NCBI GenBank assembly: GCA_008802785.1
Contig: VUYT01000003.1
Coordinates: 434,001 to 498,000, forward strand
Origin: Symmetrospora coprosmae
Lineage: Eukaryota > Basidiomycota > Cystobasidiomycetes > Symmetrosporaceae
DNA: 64,000 nucleotides
Direction: 5' to 3'
Both the position numbers and the translations under genes were made by a program. Below are positions 1 to 14,100 of the stretch, in pieces (positions within the stretch are counted from its first letter, which is position 1; each line of letters opens with the position of its first letter). The notes beneath the pieces are model-generated. The model was not told where the DNA came from, did not search any database, and was given only the letters and a program-made list of their open reading frames with translations.

Positions 1-212
1 GTCACGCCAGTCCCACTGGTCGTCCGCGGCGCGCGGTTCCTGGCGGGCCTGAGGAGGGTCTGCGCTATGGACACGCCCGGTCCGCCTCGCCGGCCTGTCG
101 GGGTCGAGTTTCGGCTCGTGTTGGACTCCTGAAAAGACGAGTCTGCATCTGAGTACATCTTCGAGGCCTCGCGGAGCTGGCCAGCGGTCTCGGTGAGCTC
201 GGAGCTGGCGGG
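1..212 (-). CDS. Partial 3' exon of an unknown protein (left edge)
   Basis: On the minus strand an open frame runs from a likely splice acceptor (CAG at 215-213) off the left edge of the window. It reads roughly SELTETAGQLREASKMYSD, followed by a Ser/Thr/Arg/Pro-rich stretch. Codon use is strongly C/G-ending, like the real exons elsewhere in the window, and a stop lies directly upstream in the same frame, which supports an exon boundary here. No domain is recognised. Upstream exons may lie between about 235 and 600, but I could not join them convincingly. The product is unknown and the call rests mainly on codon bias. Confidence 0.35.
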
Positions 213-839
213 CTGTCCGACCACTCAGGAAACGGCCGGTGCCGAGCTGTGATTGTCCAAATGGCTTCGAAGGCGATCGTTTGGTATCTTCTGCCCGTGT
301 TTAATGCTTCTAGAGCTGCGAGCGCCCGGTTTCGGGAGTGATTTGTGACTGTTGCGGAACCCCAGGGCGTATACAGATTTCGAGGTCTCTATGCCCGCAA
401 CGTCGACCTGCGGCGCCGCGTAGATCAAGCTGGCGGATCGCGGACACGAGCGATGTCGCCAATTGCCGTAAGGATACTCGCCTATCGACCCGCCAGTATG
501 GCCTTGACGTTGCGCAGAGGAAGACCTTCGAGCGCGTTCGGCCGGACGCGTCCCGCCCTGGCTCGCCACCGGAGCAGCCATGTACTGTGGCCAGCCTAAA
601 GACGCTCAGAAGCAGATGATGGCTATCGCGCGTGTTTCATTGACAAAGGAGCACAGTAATGAGCAGAGAAAGCTACGATACAGGGTGCAGATGTGTGAGG
701 GACATGATGCGGGAGGGGGAGACATCTCCATGACGAGCTCAGACAGACAGACGGGAGTGAATACACGAGATGGGCATGATACAGTAGTAGTACGAGAGGA
801 GGGGAAAGAGGCCACATGGCAGGCGACTCACTCGAATCC
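213..839. other. Intergenic or unresolved stretch before the NBR1-like gene
   Basis: Several short overlapping open frames occur on both strands, but none shows a recognisable domain or consistent codon bias. It probably holds the 5' exons and promoter of the gene at the left edge, plus the 3' untranslated region of the minus-strand gene that stops at 840. Confidence 0.4.
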
Positions 840-2731
840 TCAAGCTCGGCTAGCACCGCTTCGGGCACTGTGAGCCTCGATGTACAGGTCATCGTCCTCC
901 TCGTCCGTGAGCAGGACAAAATCATCGTCGCTGTCCTCTTGCTCGCGCATGGGCGATCCGAGCGGAGGAGCGCCCGTCGAAGCTTCGCCAAAGTCAAAGT
1001 CCGAGACGTTGGTGCGGGGCGAGAGGAGGTCACCGCTGATGTCGGTGGGAGCCGCGGACGAAGCTGTAGCCGAGGCGGGCACGTTCGCGGGGAGCGATGG
1101 TGCAATCACAGCGCTGTTGCGGAGGGACTCGTGCGAGGACGAGCTGATCCGGTGAGCGGCGTGCGTGAAGGAGGAGGCGGCGGACTGCTTCGTCGTGGTC
1201 GACTGGTCCTTGCTGCTCTCCACGTGCTCGGCGACGGTGATGTCAATCCAGAGGCGGTCCCCGAAGCGGGATCTGCACCCGGACATATCAGCATCTCACA
1301 TTACAGGCAAGCCAGGCAACAGCGCACTCACCCGTCAGGAGAGACGAGGCGGAAGTAGCTCATGCATCGGCCGAGCGCATCCGGCGCGACGACATCCTTG
1401 GCAGTCAGGAAGAGCTCCTCGCCCGTGTGAGCCTGGGCGACGTCAAAACTGGCAGCTCCTCCAGCAGCGACTGCGTTGCTCTTGCCGAAGCCAGAGACGC
1501 AGACGAGCTGGGTACCTTCAGGCCAAGCGGCAGATCCAGAGTTGGACACACGCCAGATCTTGTTGAAGACGGTACCGGGCGCAACGACTGCGCCGTCCTC
1601 AAAGGTGACGTCGGCGATCCAGGTAGCATCCAGGTGGTCCTCCTCCTGCCTGACCTCCACCTTGGCGACCGCAGGGAAGACATCCTTGGCGTGCTTCTGC
1701 TCGTATGATGAAGTTGAAGCCTCGATCTGCGTCTGCTGAGCTTGGACATGAGTCTCAGCTCGGGGCATCTCAGTCTCCTTCTTGACGACCGGGACGACTG
1801 GAGCCGTGAGGTCCTGAACCGGACCGAGGACGACCGTCTCGCCCTTGTCGTTCTTGCCAAGTCGAAGCGGGATGCTAATCTCCTGCTGTCCATTGATCAG
1901 ACCAAAGGGCAGGTCGACATCGACAACGAGGGTCTGCTCGTTCTTGCCAGGTCCGTCGAACAGACTGTCCGGCGAGACGCTCTTCTGCTGGTGGTGAGAC
2001 TTGGACTGAGCATCAAAGAACTGCTTGGCGTTCTCAACGGCGCTGGTGAAGTTGGATCGGCGCGAGGCGGTCTCGCGGAAACCGCCAAAGCGCGAGACGG
2101 GCTCCCGGACCTTGAGCAGGAGATGGGTGCCAAATTCGTGGCTGCCGATCTTCTTGGGCGGGCTCCCGTACGCGAGAGGGTCTGCCTCGCATGACGCGCA
2201 GAGGTCAAAGTCCGGGCAGGCCGAGTGCGCGCACTAGATCGATGAACAGCGATCAGCCCTGTTCTCAGGCATTGCATCGACTGCGGACTCACCTTATAGC
2301 GGATACCGTAGACAGGCCTGTTGCACGAGTCGCAGTGGATGCCACTGTGTCGGACAGGGCGGGCAGTCTTCTCGCCTCTGACGAGGTCTTTGCTTTCGCG
2401 AAGGAGCGCAAACGAGTGGCCAGGGTGAGCCACATGGACAGTGTCGAAGCAGGCCTCGCAGCAGTCCCTGCAATAACGTCCTGAGTGTCAGCTTCAAGCG
2501 AAACCCCGCCCCGCCCGGCGAATGCAAGCGAGGAGACCCACCAGTCAGGGCACGAGAGGCACTTGTGGCGCACGCCAACAATCCATTTGTCGCAGACGTC
2601 GCAGGTGGCATTGTGCTTAGTCTCCTTCTTGACGGCAGGCGTGTCGTCCTTCTGACCCTGCGTGTGCTTCTCGCCCGCTCGAGCGCTCTCCTTCTCGCCT
2701 TCGCCCTCAAGGACAGCCTTCTCGGCCGACT

Positions 2732-2766
<35 letters not shown>

Positions 2767-4995
2767 CCAAGGGGAGCAGTCGCAGGCGCGGCGGAAGCCA
2801 CGAGCGACTCTCCATCGTGAACGCCAAAGACCTCAGCAAGGGCAGCGCCAAAGTCGAGGACGAGCTTGTCCATGCTCGTCTTGAGTCCCTCGTACTTGGC
2901 TCGGCTTGTGTTTGTCGTGGCGTCAGAGGAGGTCCTGGCAGTCGACGCAGAGCCGGCAGAGGCCGTCGAGAGGGCAGGTGAGGCCTGTGGGACCGAGGCA
3001 GCAGCAGGCGCGGAAGTCTGACGCTCGGACGTGGCGCTGTGGGTAGCAGGGGAAGTAACAGCCGGACTGGCGGGAGTGGCAGCGGCAGAAGCAGTAGGAG
3101 CGGCGGCGGCGGCGGCGTCCACCGGCCAGCTACCAGCTGTCCTGGGCGGGGCGACGTAGTTGATGAAGCCATTGAGGCCGCTCTGAAGCTGCTCAGCCAT
3201 GTTCCTTGCAAGCGTCTCCGTCTCGGTATCCGTCCTCCTGGAAGGTTGGGAAATTGCAGCAGCCGCTCGGCCCAGGTGCGTATTGAGGTCGGGTCGCGGC
3301 TGGGGCTGCGGGACGTCTCGGTGGAAGTCAGACGCTCCGCCGGCCGCAGCAGAGAGAATCGAATCGCCGCCGGGCAGGAAGGGCCTCAGGCCGTGGCCGG
3401 TGTAGTCGACGTAGCCCCGCGAATCGACCTGACCGGGACCGGCATAAGCTGCGGTTGAGGCCATGATCTGCTGGCGCAGGCGCTCGGCCTCGGTCTGGGC
3501 ATGGTGGGCGGCCTGCTGGGTGCGCTGCCGAATCTCCTGTGCGCGGATACGGTGCCTAGCAATGGGGTCGTTGGTAGCAGCTCGCGCGCCAGTGGGCCAG
3601 CCAGCGTTGCGGACCTCAGCGCCAGAGTTGCGGGCCTCGTAGGCCCGGGGCTCGGTAGAGGGCGCCATGAGATCCCCAAAGCGCCTGAACAGGTCCTGCT
3701 GCTGTCGGACAGCGGCGGAAGGCTCGTAGACCCTGTAGTTCCTGCCTAGCGAAGAAGGAGTGGGGCCCGAGCCGGTGCTCCAGCCCGGGCCATTGGCCCG
3801 GTTGGCATCGCCCAATGGGGAGCCGGCATCATTGACGTTCGAAGCAGCAGTGGAAGTGGCAGCGCCAGATCCTCTGGGCCCGTTGTGGTCCCGAGTGGGC
3901 TTGGCCCACTCCCTCGAAGGGCCCTGGAGGACCTTCTCGCGGATCTGCTGGACCTTGGTGCGTCGCTCCTCCTTGGCAGCCTCGAGCTTGGCGCGCATCT
4001 CCTGCTGTCGCGCCGCCATATGAGCGCGCTTCTCCTGCTCGAGTGCAGCGCGGGTGGTGCGCGCTGCCTCGATGGCGCGGCTTGCGGACGGCGATGGCGA
4101 TGGCGAGGACGCGGGCGAGACAGATGATCCCGTGGGCGCGGGCTGTACATCGGGGGTGCTTGCGGGAGCACCGAGGGAGCGGTTGGCCAGCTCGGCAGCC
4201 TGGTCGCCGAGGTGCGTAGCTTGTACGAGGAGATCGTCGAGGACGGCGGTGCTGTTCCGCTTGTTGCTGCTGGAACGGGCCGGACTGGCGGTTGCGGACG
4301 GGCTCGACGACGGCCTCGGCAGCTCCTCGAGCGAAATACCAGCGATGCCCGTGAAGCGGTACGAGCTGGGCACCACGAGGATGTTGACGACTTTCCTGTT
4401 CTTGGCGTCCGCAGTGATGCGGGTCATAGTCGGGGTGAAGCGCTTGAAGTCCTCGAATGCGGAGATTCGGGTGGCGACGGCGTCCCCTTCGGCCAGGGTC
4501 AGCTCCGGCGATCCGAGCTCGCTCAGCTTGATGTTGGCATTGCCCTGCACGGTGGCGCGCGAGCAGAGTAGCACGAAGGCGTACTCGCCCTTGGTCAGGC
4601 CAAAGGTCTGCTCGGCTCGCGAGACGACGCCCTGCGGGTTGTGATCGACAGCCGGGGCGGGATAGACAGAAGCGGACGATGGCGGTTGGAGCGGGGCATC
4701 AGCCAAACAGGGTCGACAAGCAGCAGTCGGCGAGACAGGAGACGGATAGAGACACTCACATTGTAGACAGTCTCATCGAGATCGTCCGCATTTCCCTGCT
4801 TGGCCGTGTATCCGTACTGGGAGCCCGGTCCGACCGACATCGATCCATCCACGTCAGCCGTGTCCGGTGTCCGTGTCCCGCAGCAACCGACGCAACCGGG
4901 CTTGAAGAGAGACCCACCTTTCGCTTTGCGACCTTGTTGCCGTCCTTGTCGAATCGGATGAGCCTGAACACGTATGTCGGCGGCGTGCTCGACAT
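840..4995 (-). CDS. NBR1-type selective autophagy receptor (two ZZ fingers, FW domain, LIR)
   Basis: Model of six exons: 4995-4918, 4816-4760, 4631-2542, 2467-2293, 2233-1332, 1272-840. These total 3,735 nt, or 1,244 residues. The middle is a long Ser/Ala/Pro-rich region with a Gln/Arg-rich coiled-coil-like stretch (EEERRTKVQQIREKV area) and an eleven-Ala tract. Two ZZ-type zinc fingers follow: one with CDVC, CLSC and DCCEACF, the second with HCDSC, CAHSACPDFD and CASC. Next is the NBR1 four-tryptophan (FW) domain, with FNKIWRVSNSG, AAWPEGTQLV and closing GDRLWIDITV. Near the C-terminus the acidic DSDDDFVLLTDEEDDD is a textbook LC3/Atg8-interacting motif (F-V-L-L). The family bridges cargo to Atg8 on autophagosomes; fungal NBR1 FW domains bind vacuolar hydrolases. 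No PB1 domain is evident at the N-terminus, which starts MSSTPPTYVFRLIRFDKDG. The receptor role is inferred from domain order. Confidence 0.85.
2733..2766 (-). repeat. Trinucleotide (AGC)n tract coding poly-alanine
   Basis: About eleven AGC units on the plus strand, read on the minus strand as an alanine run inside the disordered region of the NBR1-like protein. It is likely length-polymorphic. Confidence 0.85.
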
Positions 4996-5342
4996 GGCTC
5001 CTGTCGTCGATACAGCCCGGTGAGTCAGATGGAGGTGGGGGTCACGGTCATTCGGAGCAGCAGGTGCATGAACTCACGCTGTTGTAATCCGCGTACTGCG
5101 TGCTTGTGTAGACTATATCTGCGCTTTCTCTTCCTCTCTGGATCCCTTTCCTGAATCCCTTGGAGAAGGGCGGAGGAGAGGAGTGCGATAGCCCCGTTCT
5201 TGGTTACATAGCTGGCGGGGCGAACTGGTGGCAAAACGACCCAGCTGGGCAATTGCAAGCTGACGAGGCCGTCATGCCGTCAATGACGAGGCAGACGGCA
5301 ATGTTTTTGAGGATCAAGCACGACAGTGTACCTCAATTGCTG

Positions 5343-7351
<2,009 letters not shown>

Positions 7352-7540
7352 TCAGCGTAGGATGTGTGTGTACCGGTACTGCGAAGCCTGAAGAAGGAGC
7401 AGGTCACATCCAAAAAAGCACGAGTACAGTATCACAGTGGTGGCGACGACGACATGGCAGCCAGCCGGGGATATGGGAGACCATCTTGCATCCCCATGCA
7501 TGAATGTGGCCATCTCCGCCTGCAATGACAGACTGTGGTG

Positions 7541-7580
7541 CTGCTGCTGCTGCTGCTCCTGCTCCTGCTGCTGCTCTCTG
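7541..7580. repeat. CTG/CTC-rich microsatellite in DUS2/YVC1 promoter
   Basis: About twelve CTG or CTC triplets interrupted twice. It lies in the shared promoter, outside both coding regions. Confidence 0.75.
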
Positions 7581-7635
7581 TATCTCGCCGTCGCTCTCTT
7601 GTTGTGGCTCCGTCCTCGCCTGCAAACGCCTGTCT

Positions 7636-7667
7636 CCCTCCCTCCCTCCCTCCCTCCCTCCCTCCCT
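7636..7667 (-). repeat. (CCCT)8 tract; GGGA runs on the minus strand
   Basis: Eight consecutive CCCT units, directly countable. The minus strand has eight GGG runs spaced by single A residues, which is a strong G-quadruplex-forming and triplex-forming pattern. It lies 120 to 150 nt upstream of the YVC1-like start codon. Confidence 0.9.
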
Positions 7668-7785
7668 CTCACTCCGCCATACAGAATCGCATAGCAGTGA
7701 ACAGCAGCACAGGAGGACAAGGCGGGAGTACGGCAGCCTCCCTCCCAGCTGGCAAGCATAGCAGCCGGCCTACTCGACTGCCACC

Positions 7786-10700
7786 ATGCGACGCAGCTTT
7801 GATGAGCGCAGTCCGCTCATGCAGACACAGCGCCCGTCACCCAATCGCTCATACATATACACGAAAGAACGCCTCGAGCGCATCAACTGCTTCTCGCTCG
7901 TGTGGAGGATAAAGCGCGACGTAGAGGCGCTGTGCGACACACCGCTCAACGTCAAAGAGCTCGAATCGCCAAAGCTCGTCTTCCTCCTCCAGCCCTTGCA
8001 GGACCGCTACAACGAGCTCGACTGCATCGCCCTCGTGTACTGGTGCGTCTCTCCTGGATCTGCCTGAAGAGTCGGTGGTGGCCTTGTATGGCTGGCCTTG
8101 CTGAGCCGAACGCCCGACTCCCAGCCTCCTCGTCTGCCGGATACACTTCCTCGAGCAGCAGTCCACCCCGTCCGCCTACTCGCTCAGCTACACGCGCGCA
8201 GCCCTGTGCGAGATCCTAGCCACAAAGGCCTTCCGCAAGATATACGACGAAGATCCAGATTCGGACGATACGGTGAGCGGCGGATCTCTGGCAGGAGGGC
8301 AGAGGAAATGAGGGGTCAGGCCGCGCTCGGTCGGCAAGCACTGTAAAGCTGACGGGACGGTCTGCCTGTCTGTCTGTCTCTGCTCGCTCGCAGATGCTGA
8401 AGATGGCGCATGCTCTCAACGGCGCCTTCTCGCCATTTCAGGGCGCCTCGGCAGACGTCCTGGCGTACTTTGAGACGGTCGCATCGGAGGACGGGTACCT
8501 CGCAGCGCCCAAGGGCAATGCGCTGGAGGTGCGTGCCATTCTCGCGCTCTGAGTCTTTCCCGCATCGGGCTTGCGCTGATGCTCATAGAGTCCCTTGCCG
8601 TCGCCGCCGTCGCAGCTCGCCATCATAGGCAACGCTGCGCGCTTCATCAACTCGCCCCCCGTGCAGCGCGTCGTCGACGCCATCTGGTCCGGCGAGATCA
8701 TCTACAGCCCGCAGTCGTTCATCGACCTGCTCCCCGACCACTACCGCCGCAAGCCAATCACGCTGTACGACCCGACCGCTGCGCCCATCCTCGACCACCA
8801 CCGCTTGATGGTCCCAAAGATCCGCCTCGCACTCGAATTCGTCCATTTCGTCATTCTTTTTGCGTCTTACCTCGCCGTCGTCTTCAGTGCGTTCCCGCCT
8901 CGACTTCCCCCTTTCATACTCTTGCACCCACAGGATTAGCTGACACATCGCTGCCTTCCTTCCGGGTTGCACAGCCATGAAGCCGGACAAGATGAACGGG
9001 TGGGAGATATGGCTGGCCGTCTATGCTAGCGGATTCGCCCTCGACAAGTTTGCATCCGTTCTAGGTGAGCCAGCGAGGTCCCCTGCCTGTCAGTCGAGTG
9101 CGTGCTCTGACAAGGCCTCTCGCGTGCAGAGCACGGCTTCTCGGTCTTCATTCAGAACCTATGGAATGGGATGGACATTGGTGAGACTCACAACGCTGTC
9201 CAAGTGCCATGCAAGGGCGCAGCTGACGAATCGACCTCTACCTGTCCGCATGCAGCCTTCATCGGCCTCTTCTGCGTGTACCTCGTCCTGCGCATCATCG
9301 ACGTGCACGACACGTCGACACGCTTCTACTACGTCCAGTCGCTCGACGTCCTCGCATGCGGGGCCATCCTCCTCTTCCCGCGCCTGTGCTTCCTCTTTGT
9401 CAGCAAGTCGCCCATGATCCTCGGGCTCAGAGCCATGTTCAAGCGCTTCACCGTGCTCCTCGCGCTGAGCACATGGAGCCTCCTCGGGTTCTGGCTCACG
9501 TTCTGGCTGATGGGAGGGGGCAGATATACGCCCATGCGGATACTCAAGGTGCGTCCGCGCGCTCGTGCAGGAGCGTAGTCACTGGCTGACGTGCGCTTCT
9601 GTAACATGTCTGCCATATCTCTCGCCGATATTTATAGTACATGGTATATGTGGGTGCAGAGGCCTGGTCTCGCCATTTAATCAAGGAAGTATTACCTGAC
9701 ACAGTCCCCTCCGCCCATCCAGCTCACATGGGGCGTCAACTCCAGTCCACACGAAGAAGCAGTCAATTTCTCGCCCATACTCGGGCCAGTCCTCTTTTTC
9801 GCCTATGCATGTCTCTCCTCCGTGCTCGTCCTCGCAGTCATCGTGCGTCTGCCTTCCAGTTACCCTTCCCTTATGCTATCGATCGCTGCTGACCTGCTTC
9901 GTGCCACCCACACAAACAGATCAGCGTCCTCTCGCACACCTTTCGGCAAGAAGCAGATGACACGGCCGCAGTCGTCAATTTCAAGCACGCAGTCGACACG
10001 CTCGAGGGCGCAAAGAGCGATAGTGCCTTCCTGTACCAGCCACCCTTCAAGTGGGTGCAGCACCGCTCCCGAGTGCTACTTGACTGGGCTGTCCACTGAC
10101 TTTCCTCGTCGCCGGTCCTCGCATCCCTCCCGCATCCCTCCCGCATCTCTCCCGCATCACTTCGTACGAATCCCCCGCACCCACAGCATCCTCGCCTTCA
10201 TTGTCCTCTTCCCTACGTACTGGCTGGTCTCGCAGAAGACATTCCACACGGTGAGTTGCCGTGTCGTTCGACCTTTGGATAGTTCAGCAGCAGCTTACCG
10301 TGTTGCGTGATCCTCAGATCACGGTGTACGCTGCGTGCACCCTGAATGCCCCGCTCCTGCTCATCATCCGCGCTTGGGAGAAGCGCGCCTCGCTGTTTGG
10401 GCAGGGCAAGTACTCGCGGATACAGCGGATGATCCAGCGCGTCCTCATCAGCACGACGGCGCATCAGCCGCTCAAAATTGTCTTTGACCTGCCCCCGGAC
10501 CTCATTGTGCGTTTCTGCATCTCTCCGGAGAGCTTGACACCGAACCTGGCAGCTGACGCGCTTCCGAGCCGACGCTACGCTGTAGGACGACATCCCGCAG
10601 AACGGCCCATCGTCGGCCTTCGAGACGGACTCGGACGGCTCGGTCCGCCGCGGTCGGACAAAGTCGCCCGTGCGCCGGCGAAGAGGCGAAGAAGGGTCTG

Positions 10701-10849
10701 CACTCAAGCATCGCGACGGCTCGCGGCCGAGCCCGCTCACGCGCATGTACGGCAAGAACAGCGAGGACGTCGAGACGCTCGTCAAGCGCATGGACAGGAT
10801 CGAGGGCGTCCTCGCGCGGATAGAGGAGGGCATCAAGACGATGGGGTGA
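7786..10849 (+). CDS. YVC1: YVC1-type vacuolar TRP cation channel
   Basis: Hand-built exons: 7786-8042, 8125-8272, 8394-8528, 8589-8886, 8975-9064, 9130-9180, 9256-9548, 9638-9643, 9723-9842, 9920-10050, 10187-10250, 10318-10506, 10586-10849. They total 2,046 nt, giving 681 residues (yeast Yvc1 has 675). The N-terminal cytoplasmic domain carries LAIIGNAARFINSPPVQRVV and the PITLYDPTAAPILDHHRLMV segment typical of fungal YVC1. Membrane segments include FVHFVILFASYLAVVF, IWLAVYASGFALDKF, AFIGLFCVYLVLRIID, VLACGAILLFPRLCFLFV and TVLLALSTWSLLGFWLTF; a pore-region helix (ILGPVLFFAYACLSSVLVL) and ILAFIVLFPTYWLV follow. The C-terminus is charged and ends in a short coiled coil (VETLVKRMDRIEGVLARIEE). 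The family releases Ca2+ from the vacuole on osmotic stress. The 6-nt exon at 9638 is the least certain part. Confidence 0.85.
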
Positions 10850-11119
10850 AGAGGTACGGCGATCCAAAAGCGGGCCTCAAAGGCTCCCAGTATATATCGC
10901 AGCTATCAGGTGCATACACACTCCAGCACGCGGCGAAATGCGTATCAGTCTTTTATGTAGCAAGATTGCCGGGTTGTGCTAGGCAGATAAAGCAAAGCGA
11001 ACAAGGTTGCTTTTGGGTTCATGCCTCTGGCTTATCGGCCACCTTTTCTTCTTCTGCTATTGCTATTGGTACACACTGATGACGGTACACTACTTTCGCA
11101 AGGTATCGGCTGCTCTCCC
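10850..11119. other. Convergent intergenic region
   Basis: The 270 nt between the channel stop and the BRR2 stop presumably hold both polyadenylation regions. Nothing else was seen. Confidence 0.6.
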
Positions 11120-14100
11120 CTACTCCTCCATGTCCTCATCTGAGTCGTCCTCGTCCGAGTCCTCGCCCTCCTTGACGTCGACGCTAAAGTCGACGGTCCT
11201 ATCGGCGCCCATGACGCTATCCGAGATGCAGTAGATGGTGAGATCGTGCTTGCCCTGAGTGAGCTCAAACGACAGCTTGACGGGGTCGTAGCTGCGCTTG
11301 AAGGGCATCTTGCGGATGGCAAGGAGGCGCTTGCTGCTCTGCTCGCCGACGACAAGCCACCAGTTTTCGCTCTTGCTGCCCGCCGTGTAGAAGGGCGCCA
11401 CGACCGTCCCATCGGCATCGTCGTCCACCTCGCGCTCGATACTGACGGCCACCGTGATGGGCGAGCCGGCCGTAAGATCGTCCTCGTCTGCCACCTCGTG
11501 CGAGATCTCGAGGTCCGGGAAGGCATTGCAGAAACGTGCAACATCCGTGAGCTGCCGGTTCGTCATCTGCAGCAGCTTTGTCCGGTCCTCGTCCTCCAGC
11601 TCCGGAATGTCGACAATCTCCTTGACGTTTGCCGCCTGGCACCGCTCGATGACCTCCTTTGTAAAGTGCGGGATCTGTCGCAGGGGACTGTCCGTGTTCC
11701 AGACCGCTTGCACAATCATTTGGGACAGGTCCATCGCCTGCAACGCGTTCAGGAAAGAGTTGGATGACATGACGTCCACGCAGGCGCTGAGCAGGTTGAG
11801 GGCCTTGCTGACGATGAGCGCCTGGTCTGATGCGAGGTCTGCAGGGAGTGTGAGGCGGGAGAAGTGGGCCTGCAGCAGGATGTTCGTCTTCGTGTCGGGC
11901 TTCGTGAAGTCCGGCTGAGGGAGCTTGACCGGGACTCGGTCGTACTGCAATCGGCAGCAGGTGTCAGACAACGTTCGCACTTTACGATCTTCATAATCAA
12001 ACTACTCACGATCTTCCGCAAGATGGCATCCTCGTTGTGTCTGATCGGGATGGCCTCGAACTCGGTCGAAGCCGAGATGATCTCGAGCAGACCTCGGAGC
12101 TTCGTCTTCTCCGTGAGCGACTCATTGAAGATGGCCACCGTCTCGTGGTGGATGTTGTAGTAGGCAGCGATCATGCCCAGGTTGAGGGGCGCGACATCCA
12201 TGTCGTCGATAATCTCGATCGCCTTTGCATTCGAGAGGTCGTTGAGCGTTGTCTCGACAAGGTCGGAAAGGAAGTTGGAGAGGTGGTCGTGCGTGTTTCC
12301 GTGCATGTTGTAGTAGAAGGGGTTAGCTGCCAGACGTCGGTAGAACCACTGCCACGTGCACCAATCGACGGCCTCCTGCTTGTTCTCAATCGTCTTGGTG
12401 ACAATCTCGGCAGTAAAGTGGTCGTGGAGCGAGGTAGGGAGATGCGACTCGATGGGCAGTCCCTCGTTAAGGAACTTGACAAAGAAGGGCTTGCGGACCT
12501 GTGAGCGGATAATGGCAGCCGAGCATTAGCATCACCGACCAGGCTCGGTGCTTTGCAGCCGGCTGCAGAACCCACCTGAGGACACATGATCACGCATCGA
12601 CTGCTCTTGTCCATCTTCGGCCTGCAAGCTCGTCCCATCATCTGCAGGACGTCCGTGAAGGGGTAGTCGACGTAGCGGTGCTCCTTGCCTTCGTACGTCT
12701 GGACGCCCATGAGGACGACCATGTACGCCGTGAGCGGGATGCTCCATGCCGTGTCCTTGCTAGCAACGACAACCTGGATGCCTCCGTTGCTGTATAGCCT
12801 CTCGACGACTGCCTTGTCCTGGCGTGACATGCCCTCGTGGTAGAAGCCGACACCGTACTCGAGCGTCTCTTTGAGGTCCTCGTCCTGCACACGGGCGAGA
12901 TGCGGCGCGAGGTCCTGCGGGTCCATGTTGAGGAACCGCTTCTCGTCCTGGTCGCCTCGGCAGTAGCTCTGGATGTCCATGGCAGACAGTCTGCACTGTT
13001 TCCGCGACGGGACAAACACAATGGTTGGCCGAGTGCCGGCGTACTCGGTGATCGCGAGGTAGGTCGGCTTGGCCATCTGGATCATGAGCGAAGGGAAGTG
13101 CGGGACATTGAAAGATTGCAGGTGAACCTCCATCGGCAAAGGTCGAGCGCCAGGCGAGAAGTTGAAGACGGTCTGGTTCGTCGCGCCTATCCACTCTCCG
13201 ACATCTCTGGCGTTGGCGAGGGAGACGCCGAAACAGACGAGTCGGGTGGCCGTAGCGCCCGGCTGTGAGCTGACGTATCGCACGCGCGAGATGATGACCT
13301 CGTAGGTCGGACCGATGTCGCCTCCAAGAAGCTGGATCTCATCCGCGATGAACAAGGCAATGTTCTTGACGTCCGGCCTGCTCTTCCACCTTCTGCTGAG
13401 GACGTCCCACTGCGTAGGCGTGCAGATGACGATATCGCTAGCCTTCAATCGTCGAAGATCCTCGGATTGCTCGCCGGTCAAGGCAGAGATTGCCTTTCCT
13501 CCCTGCAGCTTGCCGAATTTGGCTTGCCACTCCGCAACTCGAAGGTCGACGACTTCCTGGTATGGCTCGATGCAGACGGCGCGACCCGGCTCTGCCTGCG
13601 ACCAGAGACGCAGCAAGGCGAACTCGGCACAGATAGTCTTGCCGCTGCCAGTAGGGGCGCCAACAAAGACGTTGTCGTTTGTCGTGTAGAGCGCCTGGAA
13701 AACCTGTGTCTGGATCTTGTTAAAGCTGTCGAGGGTGGCCGAGTAGATAGATTCGAACTCGGCATTGTGAAGCGCAGAGGTTGGCAGAGGCTGGAGGTCA
13801 AGGAGGTTTGTCGGAGGGGGGAACTTCTCCGGCAGGACGAGGTTGCGAAGGATGAGAGGCAGGCGCGTCTCGCTTGCGAGCCATCTGTCCGAGACGACCG
13901 TGATGAAGTAGTTGGGCGGGAGCGGGTCGAGCATTGGGACGGTGAAGGTCACAAAGTGCTCCTCTTGCGTGACAGCGAACCGCTGCCGCAGCTGGAACTG
14001 CTCGTGGAAGAGGATGAGCTCTCCGTCGACGTCCTCGACAACCACCCAGAATGTCTCGGTGCTGCCGTGCACCTTCTCATCCCACTTGAAGTCCGGGGTA

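Larger units (their letters stand above)
7352..7785. promoter_or_regulatory. Divergent promoter region of DUS2 and the YVC1-like gene
   Basis: The 434 nt between two start codons hold a CTG/CTC-rich tract (about 7541-7580) and a CCCT repeat (7636-7667), so the minus strand carries purine runs. No TATA box stands out. The location implies shared regulation, but no binding site can be named. Confidence 0.6.

Noticed and set aside
225-581. Minus-strand open frame of 118 codons near the left edge
   Set aside because: Arg/Ser-rich with no domain. Different frames look locally coding in different parts, so it is more likely a mixture of exon pieces and introns than one gene.
2294-3211. Leu/Pro/Arg-rich frame of 305 codons overlapping the NBR1-like gene
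   Set aside because: It is an out-of-frame shadow of the Ala/Ser-rich coding region on the same strand.
4918-4995. PB1 domain at the N-terminus of the NBR1-like protein
   Set aside because: YVFRLIRFDKDGNK looks superficially like the first strands, but the following residues lack the expected OPCA acidic motif.
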